64,000 nt of DNA, from the NCBI RefSeq assembly GCF_900105075.1, contig NZ_FNSK01000001.1, positions 2,183,001 to 2,247,000 of the forward strand. The letters are read 5' to 3'. Shown here piece by piece: positions 20,771 to 30,474 of this stretch. This DNA is from Rhodobacter sp. 24-YEA-8. GTDB taxonomy: Bacteria > Pseudomonadota > Alphaproteobacteria > Rhodobacterales > Rhodobacteraceae. The position numbers and the translations under genes were made by a program. Each line of letters begins with the position of its first letter. Positions within the stretch are counted from its first letter, which is position 1. A model generated the notes under the pieces. It was not told the DNA's origin. It saw nothing but the letters and a program-made list of their open reading frames with translations, and ran no database searches.

Positions 20771-22177
20771 ATGACCGGTATCAGTTTCTGGCTGAACGGA
20801 CTTGAAACCCACATCCCGGAGGCCGAAAGCCCCACCCGGACGCTGCTCGACTGGCTGCGCGACACAGGCGGCCTGAAAGGCACAAAAGAGGGCTGCAACG
20901 AAGGCGATTGCGGCGCCTGCACCGTCATCCTGCGTGACGAGACCGGCGCCCGCGCGGTCAATGCCTGCATTCTCTTCCTGCCGCAGCTCAAAGGCAAAGC
21001 CATCCGCACCGTCGAAGGCATCACCGGCCCCAAAGGCGAGATGCACCCGGTCCAAGCGGCGATGATCACCCATCACGGCAGCCAATGCGGCTTTTGCACG
21101 CCGGGCTTCATCGCTTCGATGGCCGCGGCCCATCTGAACGGCGACCGGAGCCACGATGACAGCCTCGCCGGCAATCTCTGCCGCTGCACCGGCTACGCGC
21201 CGATCCTCCGCGCCGCCCGGGCTGCCGAGACCGCCCCCATCCCCGACTGGCTTGAAAAAGATGCCGGTTTCATCTGTCCGGAAATATCCTCGGGGGGTGA
21301 GGCCAAAGGCCGAGGGGGGCAGACAGCCCCCCTGACCCCGACCACCACAGATGCCCTCGCAGCCCTTTATGCCGCGACGCCCGAGGCCACGCTGATCGCC
21401 GGTGCCACCGATATCGGTCTCTGGGTCACAAAACAGCTGCGCTCCCTCTCACCGGTCATATTCCTCAACCAGATCAAAGACCTGCAAAGCATCACCGATA
21501 CCTCCGAAGGCCTGCGCATCGGCGCCATGGTCACCATCGCCCGGCTGCGCGCGGCGGTGAAAACCAGCCATCCCGGCCTTGCCGAGCTCCTGCGCCGCTT
21601 CGCCTCGGCCCAGATCCGCAACGCGGCCACAATCGGCGGCAATATCGCCAATGGCTCGCCCATCGGCGACGGCCCGCCCGCGCTGATCGCCGCCGGCGCC
21701 AGGCTGCATCTGCGCCAGGGCGACACCCGCCGCAGCCTCGCGCTTGAGGATTTTTTCCTCGATTACCGCAAACAAGACCGCCTGCCCGGCGAATTTGTCG
21801 AGGCGATCACCCTGCCCGCCGCCCCGGATCTGAGCTGCTACAAGGTCTCGAAACGCTTCGACCAGGATATTTCCGCGCTTTGCGGCTGTTTCAATATCAC
21901 GCATAGCGAGGGCCGCATCACCTCCGCCCGCATCGCCTTTGGCGGCATGGCGGCGATCCCGAAACGCGCGCGCGGCGCAGAGGCGGCGCTTATCGGTCAG
22001 GACTGGAGCGAGACGACGATCCGCCATGCGATGCGCGCCATGGCGGAAGATTACCAGCCGCTTTCCGATATGCGCGCCTCGGCCGGCTACCGGCTTGCTG
22101 TCGCGCAAAATCTCTTGCTGCGCTACTTTCTGGAACGCTCCGGCGTTGAAACCTCCGTGCTGAAGGTGGCGCCATGA
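20771..22177 (+). CDS. xdhA: xanthine dehydrogenase small (Fe-S/FAD) subunit, 468 aa
   Basis: The N-terminus is a plant-type [2Fe-2S] domain ([13 protein letters not shown], near residue 40), followed by the four-helix second [2Fe-2S] domain (QCGFCTPGF and [10 protein letters not shown], residues about 108-145). The FAD domain begins around residue 200 and holds the flavin loop [17 protein letters not shown]. Length and order match Rhodobacter-type XdhA. It passes electrons from the molybdenum site in XdhB to NAD+. The linker at residues 166-190 is encoded by a copy of the dispersed repeat found between genes elsewhere in the window. The stop overlaps xdhB by four bases. Confidence 0.96.
   Translation: MTGISFWLNGLETHIPEAESPTRTLLDWLRDTGGLKGTKEGCNEGDCGACTVILRDETGARAVNACILFLPQLKGKAIRTVEGITGPKGEMHPVQAAMITHHGSQCGFCTPGFIASMAAAHLNGDRSHDDSLAGNLCRCTGYAPILRAARAAETAPIPDWLEKDAGFICPEISSGGEAKGRGGQTAPLTPTTTDALAALYAATPEATLIAGATDIGLWVTKQLRSLSPVIFLNQIKDLQSITDTSEGLRIGAMVTIARLRAAVKTSHPGLAELLRRFASAQIRNAATIGGNIANGSPIGDGPPALIAAGARLHLRQGDTRRSLALEDFFLDYRKQDRLPGEFVEAITLPAAPDLSCYKVSKRFDQDISALCGCFNITHSEGRITSARIAFGGMAAIPKRARGAEAALIGQDWSETTIRHAMRAMAEDYQPLSDMRASAGYRLAVAQNLLLRYFLERSGVETSVLKVAP
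21268..21340. repeat. ATCTGTC/ATATCC dispersed repeat, copy in frame inside xdhA
   Basis: TTTCATCTGTCCGGAAATAT at 21268-21287, continued by CCTCGGGGGG, matches the intergenic copy at 12710 almost base for base and is followed by a similar GC hairpin (AGGGGGGC at 21313-21320, GCCCCCCT at 21326-21333). It is read through in the xdhA frame as [10 protein letters not shown] and following residues, in the linker between the second Fe-S domain and the FAD domain. No stop or frameshift results. Confidence 0.75.
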
Positions 22178-24552
22178 GCATCGGGAAACCCCTCCCCCAC
22201 GATTCCGCGCCTTTGCATGTGGCGGGAACGGCGCGCTATCTGGATGACACTCCCCTGCCCCAGGGCGCGCTGCATCTGGCTTTTGGCCTGGCCGGCATAG
22301 CGCGCGGGAGGGTCGAGAGCATCGACCTAGCGCCCGTGCTGGCCGCGCCCGGTGTCGTGCGGGTGATTACGGCGGATGATCTGTTCGCCGCTTTCGGCGC
22401 TATGCCCGATTGTTCCCCTTCGACCCATGACGAGCCGCTGCTGAGCCCGGATGCCATTCATTTCCACGGCCAGCCGCTGTTTATCGTGCTGGCGGAAAGC
22501 CATCTCGCGGCGCGGCGGGCAGCGCGGCTGGCCCGGATCGACTACCACGAAGAAACCCCGATCCTGACCATCGAAGAGGCGCTGGAAGCAGACAGCCGCT
22601 TTGAACAGGGGCCGGTGATCTGGGCGCGGGGCGATGCGGCGGCGGCGATTGCAGCTGCGCCGCAGCGGATCGCGGGCCGCTTCCCGGTTGGCGGGCAGGA
22701 ACATTTCTACCTTGAGGGCCAGATCGCAGCGGCGCTGCCGCAGGAAGACGGGATGCATATCCTGTCCTCGACCCAGCATCCAAGCGAGATCCAGCACAAG
22801 GTCGCCCATGCCCTGCATCTGCCGATGGCCGCAGTCCGGGTCGAGACGCGGCGGATGGGGGGCGGTTTCGGTGGCAAGGAAAGTCAGGGCAATGCACTGG
22901 CAATCGCCTGCGCGGTGGCGGCGCGCCTGACCGGCCAGGCCTGCAAGATGCGCTATGACCGCGATGATGATATAGTCATCACCGGCAAGCGCCACGATCT
23001 CGAGATCCGCTACGAGGCGGGGTTCGATGAAGAAGGCCGGGTGCTCGGGATAGCGGTCACGCATCTTTTCCGCTGCGGCTGGAGCCAGGATCTGTCTTTG
23101 CCGGTGGCGGACCGGGCGATGCTGCATGCGGACAATTGTTATTTCCTGAAGGACATCCGCATCGAGAGCCATCGGCTGAAAACCAATACAGCATCCGCCA
23201 CCGCCTTCCGGGGCTTTGGCGGGCCGCAGGGGATGATCGGGATCGAGCGGGTGATGGATCATATCGCATTCGCCCTCGGACGCGAGCCGCTGGAGGTGCG
23301 GCGGATCAATTTCTACGAGCCGACCATTGCAGCAGAGGAACCGGGTGGCCAGCCCCCCGGCGCGTCACGGAGTATTCCGGGCAGGAGAAAGGGCGCTGTT
23401 CAGACCACGCCCTATCAGATGCCGGTCGAAGATTTTGTCGGGCAGGAGCTTGTGGCGCGACTGGTGCAAAGCTCGGATTACCTGGCGCGAAAGGCAGAGA
23501 TTGCGTCCTGGAATGCGCGATCACAGGTGCTCAAGCGCGGCATCGCACTGACGCCGGTGAAATTCGGGATTTCCTTCACCCTGACATGGCTGAACCAGGC
23601 GGGGGCGCTGGTGCATGTCTACCAGGACGGCTCGGTGCATCTCAATCACGGTGGCACCGAGATGGGTCAGGGGCTGAACCTCAAGGTGGCCCAGGTGGTG
23701 GCAGAAGTCTTTGGCCTTGAGGCAGGCGATATCCGCATCACCGCGACTGACACGGCGAAAGTGCCCAATACCTCGGCGACGGCGGCCTCGTCAGGGTCGG
23801 ATCTGAACGGGATGGCATCGCGCGAGGCGGCTTTGGTGATCCGGGGGCGGCTTGCCGGATTTCTGGCCGAAAAGCATCAGGTGGCGGTGGAGGCGGTGCG
23901 GTTCCAGGACGGGATGGTGCGGGTGGCGGGCGAGGCCTATCCCTTTGCCAGGGTTGCGGCCTGGGCCTATCAGGCGCGGATCTCGCTGTCTTCGACCGGC
24001 TTCTACGCCACGCCGAAAATCACCTGGGACCGGATCAGGGGTCAGGGCCGGCCGTTTTTGTATTTCGCCTATGGCGCGGCGGTAAGCGAGGTGGTGATCG
24101 ATTGCCTGACCGGCGAGAACCGCATTTTGCGCACCGACATCCTGCATGACACCGGATCGCCGCTGAACCCCGCGATTGATATCGGCCAGATCGAGGGCGC
24201 CTATGTTCAGGGCGCAGGATGGCTGACCACCGAAGAACTGGTCTGGGACCGCAAGGGCCGGCTGATGACCCATGCGCCCTCGACCTATAAGATCCCGGCC
24301 TGTTCCGACCGGCCGCGTATTTTCAATGTGGAACTGTGGAACCGGCCAAATCGCGAAGCGACGGTTGGGCGCTCGAAAGCGGTGGGCGAGCCGCCTTTCA
24401 TGCTGGGGATCTCGGTCCATGCCGCTTTGTCGGCGGCGGTCGCCGCCTGTGGCGCAGATTGTGGGGATGGGCGGGTCTGGCCTGATCTGGTGGCGCCCGC
24501 AACGCCGGAGGCGGTGCTGGCAGCGGTGGAAAGGGTCAGGCGCGATGTTTGA
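22174..24552 (+). CDS. xdhB: xanthine dehydrogenase molybdopterin-binding subunit, 792 aa
   Basis: The start overlaps the xdhA stop (ATGA). It matches large-subunit Xdh[16 protein letters not shown] at the start, the molybdopterin-contacting [10 protein letters not shown] near residue 230, [11 protein letters not shown] near residue 345, and the C-terminal [14 protein letters not shown] containing the catalytic Glu that activates water. The heterotetramer oxidises hypoxanthine and xanthine to urate. Compared with family members as I remember them, an extra stretch of about 20 residues lies near residues 389-410 (proline/glycine-rich); its DNA resembles a degenerate inverted copy of the dispersed repeat. 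Confidence 0.96.
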   Translation: MSIGKPLPHDSAPLHVAGTARYLDDTPLPQGALHLAFGLAGIARGRVESIDLAPVLAAPGVVRVITADDLFAAFGAMPDCSPSTHDEPLLSPDAIHFHGQPLFIVLAESHLAARRAARLARIDYHEETPILTIEEALEADSRFEQGPVIWARGDAAAAIAAAPQRIAGRFPVGGQEHFYLEGQIAAALPQEDGMHILSSTQHPSEIQHKVAHALHLPMAAVRVETRRMGGGFGGKESQGNALAIACAVAARLTGQACKMRYDRDDDIVITGKRHDLEIRYEAGFDEEGRVLGIAVTHLFRCGWSQDLSLPVADRAMLHADNCYFLKDIRIESHRLKTNTASATAFRGFGGPQGMIGIERVMDHIAFALGREPLEVRRINFYEPTIAAEEPGGQPPGASRSIPGRRKGAVQTTPYQMPVEDFVGQELVARLVQSSDYLARKAEIASWNARSQVLKRGIALTPVKFGISFTLTWLNQAGALVHVYQDGSVHLNHGGTEMGQGLNLKVAQVVAEVFGLEAGDIRITATDTAKVPNTSATAASSGSDLNGMASREAALVIRGRLAGFLAEKHQVAVEAVRFQDGMVRVAGEAYPFARVAAWAYQARISLSSTGFYATPKITWDRIRGQGRPFLYFAYGAAVSEVVIDCLTGENRILRTDILHDTGSPLNPAIDIGQIEGAYVQGAGWLTTEELVWDRKGRLMTHAPSTYKIPACSDRPRIFNVELWNRPNREATVGRSKAVGEPPFMLGISVHAALSAAVAACGADCGDGRVWPDLVAPATPEAVLAAVERVRRDV
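23346..23392. repeat. probable degenerate inverted copy of the dispersed repeat inside xdhB
   Basis: Read on the + strand, GGAGTATTCCGGGCAGGAGA (23369-23388) aligns with the reverse complement of the xdhA copy, GAGGATATTTCCGGACAGAT, with a few changes and gaps. It is preceded by GCCCCCCGGCGC (23352-23363), which also occurs in the repeat at 12753-12764. The stretch is translated in frame and coincides with extra residues relative to the family. The match is imperfect, hence the moderate confidence. Confidence 0.45.
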
Positions 24553-25534
24553 CGCAGAAGCCCTGCGGGCGACACTTTCGGAACATGGGCCGGTGATCCG
24601 GGTGGTGATCGCCGGACATCAGGGGTCTTCCCCGCGCGAGGACGGGGCGGCGATGCTGGTCTGGGAGAACGGCCAGAAGGGCACGATCGGCGGCGGCGCG
24701 CTGGAATATCTCGCCGTGACGGGCGCGCGCAAGATGCTGGCAGGCGCCGGGAATGGCGGGCTGACACGCCATGCGCTTGGCCCGGGCCTTGGGCAATGCT
24801 GCGGCGGCTTGGTCGATCTGGTCAGCGAACACTGGGATCAGGCGCGGCTTGCCGGGCTGAGCGGCCCGGTCGTTGCGCGACCTGTCAGCCCGGAGGCGGG
24901 CGCGATGCCGTTCCGGATCCGGCGTGCACTGGCGCGGGCCCGCAATGGCCGGGCCTGGGAAGGCGGCCCGCTTTGCACCGGCGGCTGGCTGGCGGAGCCC
25001 CTGAGCGCGGCGGCCAGCCCGCTCTGGATCTGGGGGGCGGGCCATGTCGGACGGGCCCTGGTCGCGGTCCTCGGCCCGCTGCCGGATTTCGCGCTGACCT
25101 GGATCGACACGGCGCGCGCCCGCTTTCCTGACACCCTGCCCGAAGGCGTCGACGCGCTCTGGGCGGCGGACCCCGCGCAGCTGGTGCGACATGCGCCTGC
25201 GGGCGCCGGGCATCTGATCGTCACCTTCTCACATGCGCTGGATCTGGAGCTTTGCCACCTCCTGCTGGGGCAGGAGACGGCGGGAATCGGGCTGATCGGA
25301 TCGGCCACTAAATGGGCCCGGTTTCGCAGCCGGCTCCTCGCTCTGGGGCATCCGGGGGGTGAAATATCGCGCATCACCTCGCCGATTGGTGATATGAGCC
25401 TTGGCAAACACCCACAGGCCATTGCGATTGGGGTGGCGGTGCAACTATTGAAACGGAAACGGGAATCCGGATTGGCCTCCGGGTCAGCAGCGGTGGAAAG
25501 AGCGGGGATCACGGATGACAGCCGGTTCGGATGA
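24545..25534 (+). CDS. xdhC: XdhC, molybdenum cofactor maturation chaperone, 329 aa
   Basis: The frame is open from 24272, but homology starts at the ATG at 24545, which overlaps the xdhB end by eight bases. N-terminal XdhC/CoxI features include IAGHQGSSPREDGAAMLV and the cysteine pair in GLGQCCGGLVDLV; the C-terminal half has a Rossmann motif IWGAGHVGRALVAVL. XdhC binds the Mo cofactor, supports its sulfuration and inserts it into XdhB. The gene order xdhA-xdhB-xdhC is standard. The 3' end overlaps the ABC ATPase start by 20 bases. Confidence 0.94.
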   Translation: MFDAEALRATLSEHGPVIRVVIAGHQGSSPREDGAAMLVWENGQKGTIGGGALEYLAVTGARKMLAGAGNGGLTRHALGPGLGQCCGGLVDLVSEHWDQARLAGLSGPVVARPVSPEAGAMPFRIRRALARARNGRAWEGGPLCTGGWLAEPLSAAASPLWIWGAGHVGRALVAVLGPLPDFALTWIDTARARFPDTLPEGVDALWAADPAQLVRHAPAGAGHLIVTFSHALDLELCHLLLGQETAGIGLIGSATKWARFRSRLLALGHPGGEISRITSPIGDMSLGKHPQAIAIGVAVQLLKRKRESGLASGSAAVERAGITDDSRFG

Positions 25535-27047
25535 GCTTCTGCGGCTGGAGGGTCTGACAAGGGCCTATCCGGGTGTCATCGCCAACAGCGATGTGTCTTT
25601 CACCATCCGGGCGGGCGAGATCCACGCGCTTCTGGGCGAAAACGGCGCCGGGAAATCGACGCTGGTCAAGATGATCTACGGCCTGGTGCGGCCCGATCAG
25701 GGACGGATGACCCTGCGGGGCCAGCCCTATGCGCCAGCGCGCCCCGCCGAGGCGCGGCGTCTGGGTGTCGCGATGGTGTTTCAGCATTTCAGCCTGTTCG
25801 AGGCGCTGAATGTCGCCGAGAATGTCGCCCTCGGGATGGAGGATCCGCCGCCGATGCGCGCCCTTTCCGCGCGGATCCGCGAGGTTTCCGAAGCTTATGG
25901 CCTGCCGCTTGATCCGGGCCGCAACGTGGGTGATCTTTCTGCCGGGGAACGGCAACGGGTCGAGATCATCCGCTGCCTGCTTCAGGATCCGAAACTGCTG
26001 ATCATGGATGAACCGACCTCGGTGCTGACGCCGCAGGAGGTGGAGATCCTGTTTCGCACGCTGCGGCAGCTGGCGGCGGCGGGGACCTCGATCCTTTATA
26101 TCAGCCATAAGCTGGAAGAGATCCGGGCGCTCTGTGATGAGGCAACCATCCTCAGGCGTGGCCGGGTGGTGGCAACCTGTACGCCGCGCGAACGATCGGC
26201 ACGCGAGATGGCGGAGCTGATGGTCGGCGCATCGCTGGCGGTGCCGGCACGTCGCAAAGGTCAGAAGGGCGATATCGCGCTGGAGGTGAACGGGCTGTCA
26301 CTGGCCTCGCCGATCCCCTTTGGCACCGCCCTCAAAGACGTGGGCTTCAGCGTGAGAAAGGGCGAGGTTCTGGGGATCGCCGGTGTTGCGGGCAATGGCC
26401 AGGACGAGCTTTTGCTGGCGCTGTCGGGGGAAATGCCGGCCCCGGCAGATGCGATCCGGCTCGGCAGCACCGGGATCGGCACGCTCGGCCCGGCCGGGCG
26501 GCGTGCGGCAGGGCTGGTGGCCGCGCCCGAGGACCGCTACGGCCATGCGGCGGCACCGGATATGAGCCTGGTCGACAATGCCTGGCTGACCGCATCGGTG
26601 CGAATGAACCTCTCGGATCGCGGCTTTATCCGCCGCGCGAGAACGCGCGACTTCGCCGAAGAGGTGATCCGCGATTATGATGTGCGGACACCGGGGCCGG
26701 ATGTGGCGGCGCGGGCGCTTTCGGGGGGGAATTTGCAGAAATTCCTGATGGGGCGCGAGCTGAAACAGGGGGCCGATGTCATCGTCATCAACCAGCCGAC
26801 CTGGGGGGTGGATGCCGCGGCCGCAAGCGCGATCCGGCAGAAGATCCTCGATTGCGCGGGCCAGGGTGCGGCCGTCGTGGTGATCAGCCAGGATCTCGAC
26901 GAGCTGATGGAAATCGCCGACAGCTTTGCAGTGCTGAATGAAGGCCGTCTTTCGGTGCCGCGCCCGGTTGAAGGGCTGAGCACCGAAGAGATCGGCCTGA
27001 TGATGGGCGGGGCCCATGGGATGGAGGAGGCGCATCATGCGACCTGA
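25515..27047 (+). CDS. ABC transporter ATP-binding protein, two-domain, nucleoside/purine BMP type, 510 aa
   Basis: Two ATPase domains in one chain. The first has Walker A GENGAGKST near residue 40, signature LSAGERQRVEI and Walker B LLIMDEPTS. The second has a degenerate Walker A (GVAGNGQDEL) and signature LSGGNLQKFLMGREL, the pattern of sugar/nucleoside ABC ATPases such as NupO. The ATG at 25515 lies inside the end of xdhC, so transcription and probably translation are coupled to xdhABC. With the two permeases and the BMP-type binding protein that follow, it makes a complete importer. Confidence 0.92.
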   Translation: MTAGSDELLRLEGLTRAYPGVIANSDVSFTIRAGEIHALLGENGAGKSTLVKMIYGLVRPDQGRMTLRGQPYAPARPAEARRLGVAMVFQHFSLFEALNVAENVALGMEDPPPMRALSARIREVSEAYGLPLDPGRNVGDLSAGERQRVEIIRCLLQDPKLLIMDEPTSVLTPQEVEILFRTLRQLAAAGTSILYISHKLEEIRALCDEATILRRGRVVATCTPRERSAREMAELMVGASLAVPARRKGQKGDIALEVNGLSLASPIPFGTALKDVGFSVRKGEVLGIAGVAGNGQDELLLALSGEMPAPADAIRLGSTGIGTLGPAGRRAAGLVAAPEDRYGHAAAPDMSLVDNAWLTASVRMNLSDRGFIRRARTRDFAEEVIRDYDVRTPGPDVAARALSGGNLQKFLMGRELKQGADVIVINQPTWGVDAAAASAIRQKILDCAGQGAAVVVISQDLDELMEIADSFAVLNEGRLSVPRPVEGLSTEEIGLMMGGAHGMEEAHHAT

Positions 27048-27070
27048 AGCGCCGGCATCGGCCAGAGGAC

Positions 27071-27114
27071 CGATTTCTGTACAGAAATCGTGCCAATTCC
27101 TGTGCAGGAATTGG
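27071..27114. repeat. double-palindrome intergenic repeat, copy 2
   Basis: A perfect 20-base palindrome CGATTTCTGTACAGAAATCG (27071-27090) is followed by a second hairpin (27093-27114; arms CCAATTCCTG and CAGGAATTGG). The arrangement mirrors 2465-2511. Here it lies between the ATPase and permease genes of one operon, so it is unlikely to be a full terminator; it may act on mRNA stability or the relative expression of the two genes. Confidence 0.75.
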
Positions 27115-27143
27115 TCGGCGCGGCAGGCGGGCGGAGGCGTCCC

Positions 27144-28238
27144 ATGCTGAGGCTCGAGCGGCGCGCCACTCCGTCGCAGTTCTGGCTGTGGTTCACGCCG
27201 GTTCTGGCCGTTTTCCTGACCATGGTGGCGGGGGGGCTTTTATTTGCAGCGCTCGGCTCAAACCCCTTTACCGTGATCCGGACCATTTTCTGGGAGCCGC
27301 TCGCGGGGGCCAATGCCTCCTATTTCCGCGCCCAGCTTTTCATCAAGGCCGCCCCCCTGATCCTGATCGCGGTCGGCCTTGCCATGGGCTTTCGTGCCGG
27401 CATCTGGAATATCGGCGCCGAGGGCCAGTATATCATGGGCGCAATCATCGGCGCCTCGGTCGGCCTTGCCTTCTACCCGACGGAAAACCGGCTGATTTTT
27501 CCTGTCATGATCGCGGCCGGCGCCTTTGGCGGCTGGGCCTGGGCCATGATACCCGCCATCCTGAAGACGAAGTTCAACACCAATGAGATCCTCGTCTCGC
27601 TGATGCTCGTCTATGTCGCCCAGGCAATCCTCGCCAAGGCAGCGTTCAGCTTTCTGAGAAACCCGGACGGCATGGGCTTTCCCGGCAGCCGCAATTTCTC
27701 GGGCTATCCCGCCGCGCGCAATGTCGATCTGATCGAGCGCAGCGGATTCCACTGGGGTGCGGTCGCGGCACTTGGCGTGGCGGTGGCGGCCTATGTGCTG
27801 CTGACGCGCCACGGCATCGGCTTTCGCATCCGCCTTGCCGGTCAGGCACCGCGCGCAGCCCGGTTCCATGGTGTAAGCCCTGCCCGGCTGGTGATCTTCT
27901 GCCTCGGCCTCGCCGGCGCATTGGCCGGACTGGCCGGGATCTTCGAGGTCAGCGGCCCCTCTGGCCAGATCACCGATAAATTCGCGACCGGCTACGGGTT
28001 CACCGCCATCATCGTGGCCTTCCTTGGCCGGCTGAACCCGCTGGGGATCATCCTTGCAGGGCTTCTGATGGCGCTGACCTATGTGGGGGGCAGCCTGGCC
28101 GAATCGCGGCTCAACCTGCCTGCCGCCTCGATCCAGGTCTTCCAGGGGATGCTGCTCTTCTTCCTGCTGGGTGTCGATATGCTGACCAATTACCGCATCC
28201 GCATCGGCCGGAGCCTTGGGACAGGAGCAGGCGCATGA
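27144..28238 (+). CDS. ABC transporter permease, nucleoside/purine BMP type, 364 aa
   Basis: The frame opens at a GTG inside the palindromic repeat (27090), but the ATG at 27144 has a GGAG Shine-Dalgarno eight bases before it and is the better start. About eight to ten hydrophobic segments are present. The family signature AVGLAMGFRAGIWNIGAEGQYIMG region lies near residue 75, followed by the NTNEILVSLML segment that contacts the ATPase. It is the first of two permeases; the stop overlaps the second by four bases (ATGA). Confidence 0.93.
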   Translation: MLRLERRATPSQFWLWFTPVLAVFLTMVAGGLLFAALGSNPFTVIRTIFWEPLAGANASYFRAQLFIKAAPLILIAVGLAMGFRAGIWNIGAEGQYIMGAIIGASVGLAFYPTENRLIFPVMIAAGAFGGWAWAMIPAILKTKFNTNEILVSLMLVYVAQAILAKAAFSFLRNPDGMGFPGSRNFSGYPAARNVDLIERSGFHWGAVAALGVAVAAYVLLTRHGIGFRIRLAGQAPRAARFHGVSPARLVIFCLGLAGALAGLAGIFEVSGPSGQITDKFATGYGFTAIIVAFLGRLNPLGIILAGLLMALTYVGGSLAESRLNLPAASIQVFQGMLLFFLLGVDMLTNYRIRIGRSLGTGAGA

Positions 28239-29164
28239 TCATCGGTGGCCTTGATGTGGCGATCCTCCTCGCCTCGCTGATGGTGGGCGCGGTGCCGATC
28301 CTGCTCGCAGCCCTTGGCGAGACGGTGGTGGAGCGCTCGGGTGTGCTGAACCTCGGCGTCGAGGGAATGATGATCATCGGCGCGGTCAGCGGCTTTATCG
28401 CCGCCGTCACCTTGCAAAGCCCGGTCGCGGGCTTTGCCATCGGTGCCGCCTCTGGCGCGGCCTTCTCGCTGATCTTCGCGCTTTTGACACTGGTGTTCCA
28501 GGCCAATCAGGTTGCCACCGGCCTTGCGCTGACCCTTTTCGGGATCGGGGTCTCGTCGCTGGCGGGCCAGGGCTATAACGGCATCAAGCCGCCGGTCACC
28601 ACGCCTGTGGACCTCGGGCCCCTGCGCGATATTCCCTTTCTCGGGCCGATGCTGTTCCGCCACGACTGGGTGGTTTATTTCTCGCTGCTGATGGTGCTGG
28701 TCACCTGGGTGCTGCTGAACCGGACCCGCGCCGGGCTGATCATCCGCGCCGTGGGCGAGAGCCATGAGGCGGCCCATGCGCTTGGCTATAAGGTCAACCG
28801 GATCCGGCTTCTGTGCATCCTGTTCGGAGGCGCCATGGCCGGGATGGGCGGCGCCTATGTCAGCCTGGTGCGGGTGCCGCAATGGACCGACCGGATGACC
28901 AATGGCGTCGGCTGGATCGCCCTGGCGATTGTGGTCTTCGCCTCATGGCGGCCCGGGCGCGTGCTGTTTGGTGCCTGGCTTTTCGGCGGGCTGATGGTGC
29001 TGGGGCCGAACCTCCAGGCCGCCGGCTATGCCATTCCGGTCGAATATCTTGCGATGGCGCCTTACGTCATCACGATCATCGTACTTGTCATCATGTCCTC
29101 GGGTCGCGGTCGCAGCTTTGGCGCGCCGGCCTCTCTGGGGCAGAATTTCCACGCCTCACGCTGA
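28235..29164 (+). CDS. ABC transporter permease, second subunit, nucleoside/purine BMP type, 309 aa
   Basis: Coupled by ATGA overlap to the first permease. Hydrophobic throughout, with the conserved ERSGVLNLGVEGMMIIGAV near residue 30 and the cytoplasmic contact RAVGESHEAAHALGYKVN near residue 170. Such paired permeases of BMP-type systems carry nucleosides or purine bases (NupPQ, RnsCD). Location directly downstream of xdhABC makes purines the likely substrate. Confidence 0.93.
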   Translation: MIIGGLDVAILLASLMVGAVPILLAALGETVVERSGVLNLGVEGMMIIGAVSGFIAAVTLQSPVAGFAIGAASGAAFSLIFALLTLVFQANQVATGLALTLFGIGVSSLAGQGYNGIKPPVTTPVDLGPLRDIPFLGPMLFRHDWVVYFSLLMVLVTWVLLNRTRAGLIIRAVGESHEAAHALGYKVNRIRLLCILFGGAMAGMGGAYVSLVRVPQWTDRMTNGVGWIALAIVVFASWRPGRVLFGAWLFGGLMVLGPNLQAAGYAIPVEYLAMAPYVITIIVLVIMSSGRGRSFGAPASLGQNFHASR

Positions 29165-29214
29165 GGCATCTATTGCCGGGGCCTGCCGCCCCGGCCCGAA
29201 CGGGGAGACTACCC

Positions 29215-30312
29215 ATGCAACGCAGAAACCTGCTGGCAACTGCCGCCATCACCCTCGGCCTCGCGCTGTCAGGCGGCGCCGCCATGGCCCAGGGCCTGGA
29301 AAAGGTGAAGGCCTGCTTCATCTATGTCGGCCCGATCGGCGATGGCGGCTGGACCTATCAGCACCATCAGGGCGCACTGGCCCTGGTCGAGGAATATGGC
29401 GACAAGGTCGAGATCGCCTGGCAGGAATCGGTCCCCGAAGGCGCTGATGCCGAACGCGCGATCACCCAGTTCGCGCTGGATGGCTGCAATATCATCTTCA
29501 CCACCTCTTTCGGCTTCATGGATGCGACCCAGGCCGTCGCGGCCCAGTTTCCCGATATCAAATTCGAACATGCCACCGGCTTCAAACGCGACCAGCCGAA
29601 TGTCTCGACCTATGACGCACGCTTCTATGAAGGTCGCGCCGTCATGGGCACCATCGCCGGCCATATGACCAAGTCGAACAAGATCGGCTATATCGGATCC
29701 TTCCCGATCCCCGAAGTCATCCAGGGCATCAATGCCTCATTCATCCACGCCAAGAAGGTGAACCCCGATGTCAACATGTCGATCGTCTGGGCCTATACTT
29801 GGTTCGATCCGGCAAAAGAGGCCGATGCCGCCAAGGCGCTGATCGACCAGGGCGTCGATGTGATCCTGCAGCACACCGATTCCACCGCACCGCTGGCAGA
29901 AGCCGCCAAGGTTCCGGGCGTGATCGGCTTTGGTCAGGCCTCGGATATGTCGGCCTACAAGCCCTCGCCCCGCGTCTCGGCGATCATCGACAACTGGGCG
30001 CCCTATTACATCAAGCGCGTCGGCGCTCTGATGGATGGCACCTATGAGCAATCGGCGGCCTGGGAAGGCATCGCGGGCGGCGAAGTCGAGATCGGCGAGA
30101 TCACCGAAGCCGTCCCGGCCGAGGTGAAAGCCGCTGCCGAAAAGGTTCGTGACGAAATCGCCGCCGGCACCTGGCACCCCTTCACCGGCCCGCTGAACAA
30201 GCAGGATGGCTCGGCCTGGCTGGCAGAAGGCGAAGTCGCTGATGACGGCGTGCTCGCCACGATGAACTTCTATGTCGAAGGCATCACCGGCGACATCCCG
30301 AACCAGAACTGA
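29215..30312 (+). CDS. BMP-family ABC substrate-binding protein, 365 aa
   Basis: The frame is open from 28813, but the ATG at 29215 starts a good signal peptide (MQRRNLLATAAITLGLALSG, cleaved after AMA). The mature part has the BMP/PnrA fold signatures YVGPIGDGGWTYQHHQG and ITQFALDGCNIIFTTSFGF. This family binds nucleosides or purine bases in the periplasm. A short GC hairpin lies in the 50-base gap before it and could raise expression relative to the permeases by protecting mRNA. Last gene of the xdh-transporter unit; a strong terminator follows. Confidence 0.93.
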   Translation: MQRRNLLATAAITLGLALSGGAAMAQGLEKVKACFIYVGPIGDGGWTYQHHQGALALVEEYGDKVEIAWQESVPEGADAERAITQFALDGCNIIFTTSFGFMDATQAVAAQFPDIKFEHATGFKRDQPNVSTYDARFYEGRAVMGTIAGHMTKSNKIGYIGSFPIPEVIQGINASFIHAKKVNPDVNMSIVWAYTWFDPAKEADAAKALIDQGVDVILQHTDSTAPLAEAAKVPGVIGFGQASDMSAYKPSPRVSAIIDNWAPYYIKRVGALMDGTYEQSAAWEGIAGGEVEIGEITEAVPAEVKAAAEKVRDEIAAGTWHPFTGPLNKQDGSAWLAEGEVADDGVLATMNFYVEGITGDIPNQN

Positions 30313-30328
30313 TCGGGCTCACCCCTGA

Positions 30329-30353
30329 GGCCCGCCGCACTGGCGGGCCTTTT
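30329..30353 (+). terminator. rho-independent terminator of the xdh-transporter unit
   Basis: An 8-bp GC stem (GGCCCGCC at 30329-30336, GGCGGGCC at 30342-30349) with loop GCACT is followed by TTTT. It lies 16 bases after the binding-protein stop and looks like a classic intrinsic terminator. Confidence 0.85.
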
Positions 30354-30474
30354 CATTTGCCCGCCGGCTGGCGCTGCGGTTTGTGCAGCGGGCAACATGG
30401 CGGGGCCGGGCTTGACTTCTTCTCATGAGGCGCGTTTTACCGGGGCCTGGAAAAACACCTCGGAAAGGGGACTG

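Noticed and set aside
27090..27143. Alternative GTG start of the first permease at 27090
   Set aside because: It lies inside the palindromic repeat, has no Shine-Dalgarno, and the ATG at 27144 has a well-placed GGAG.
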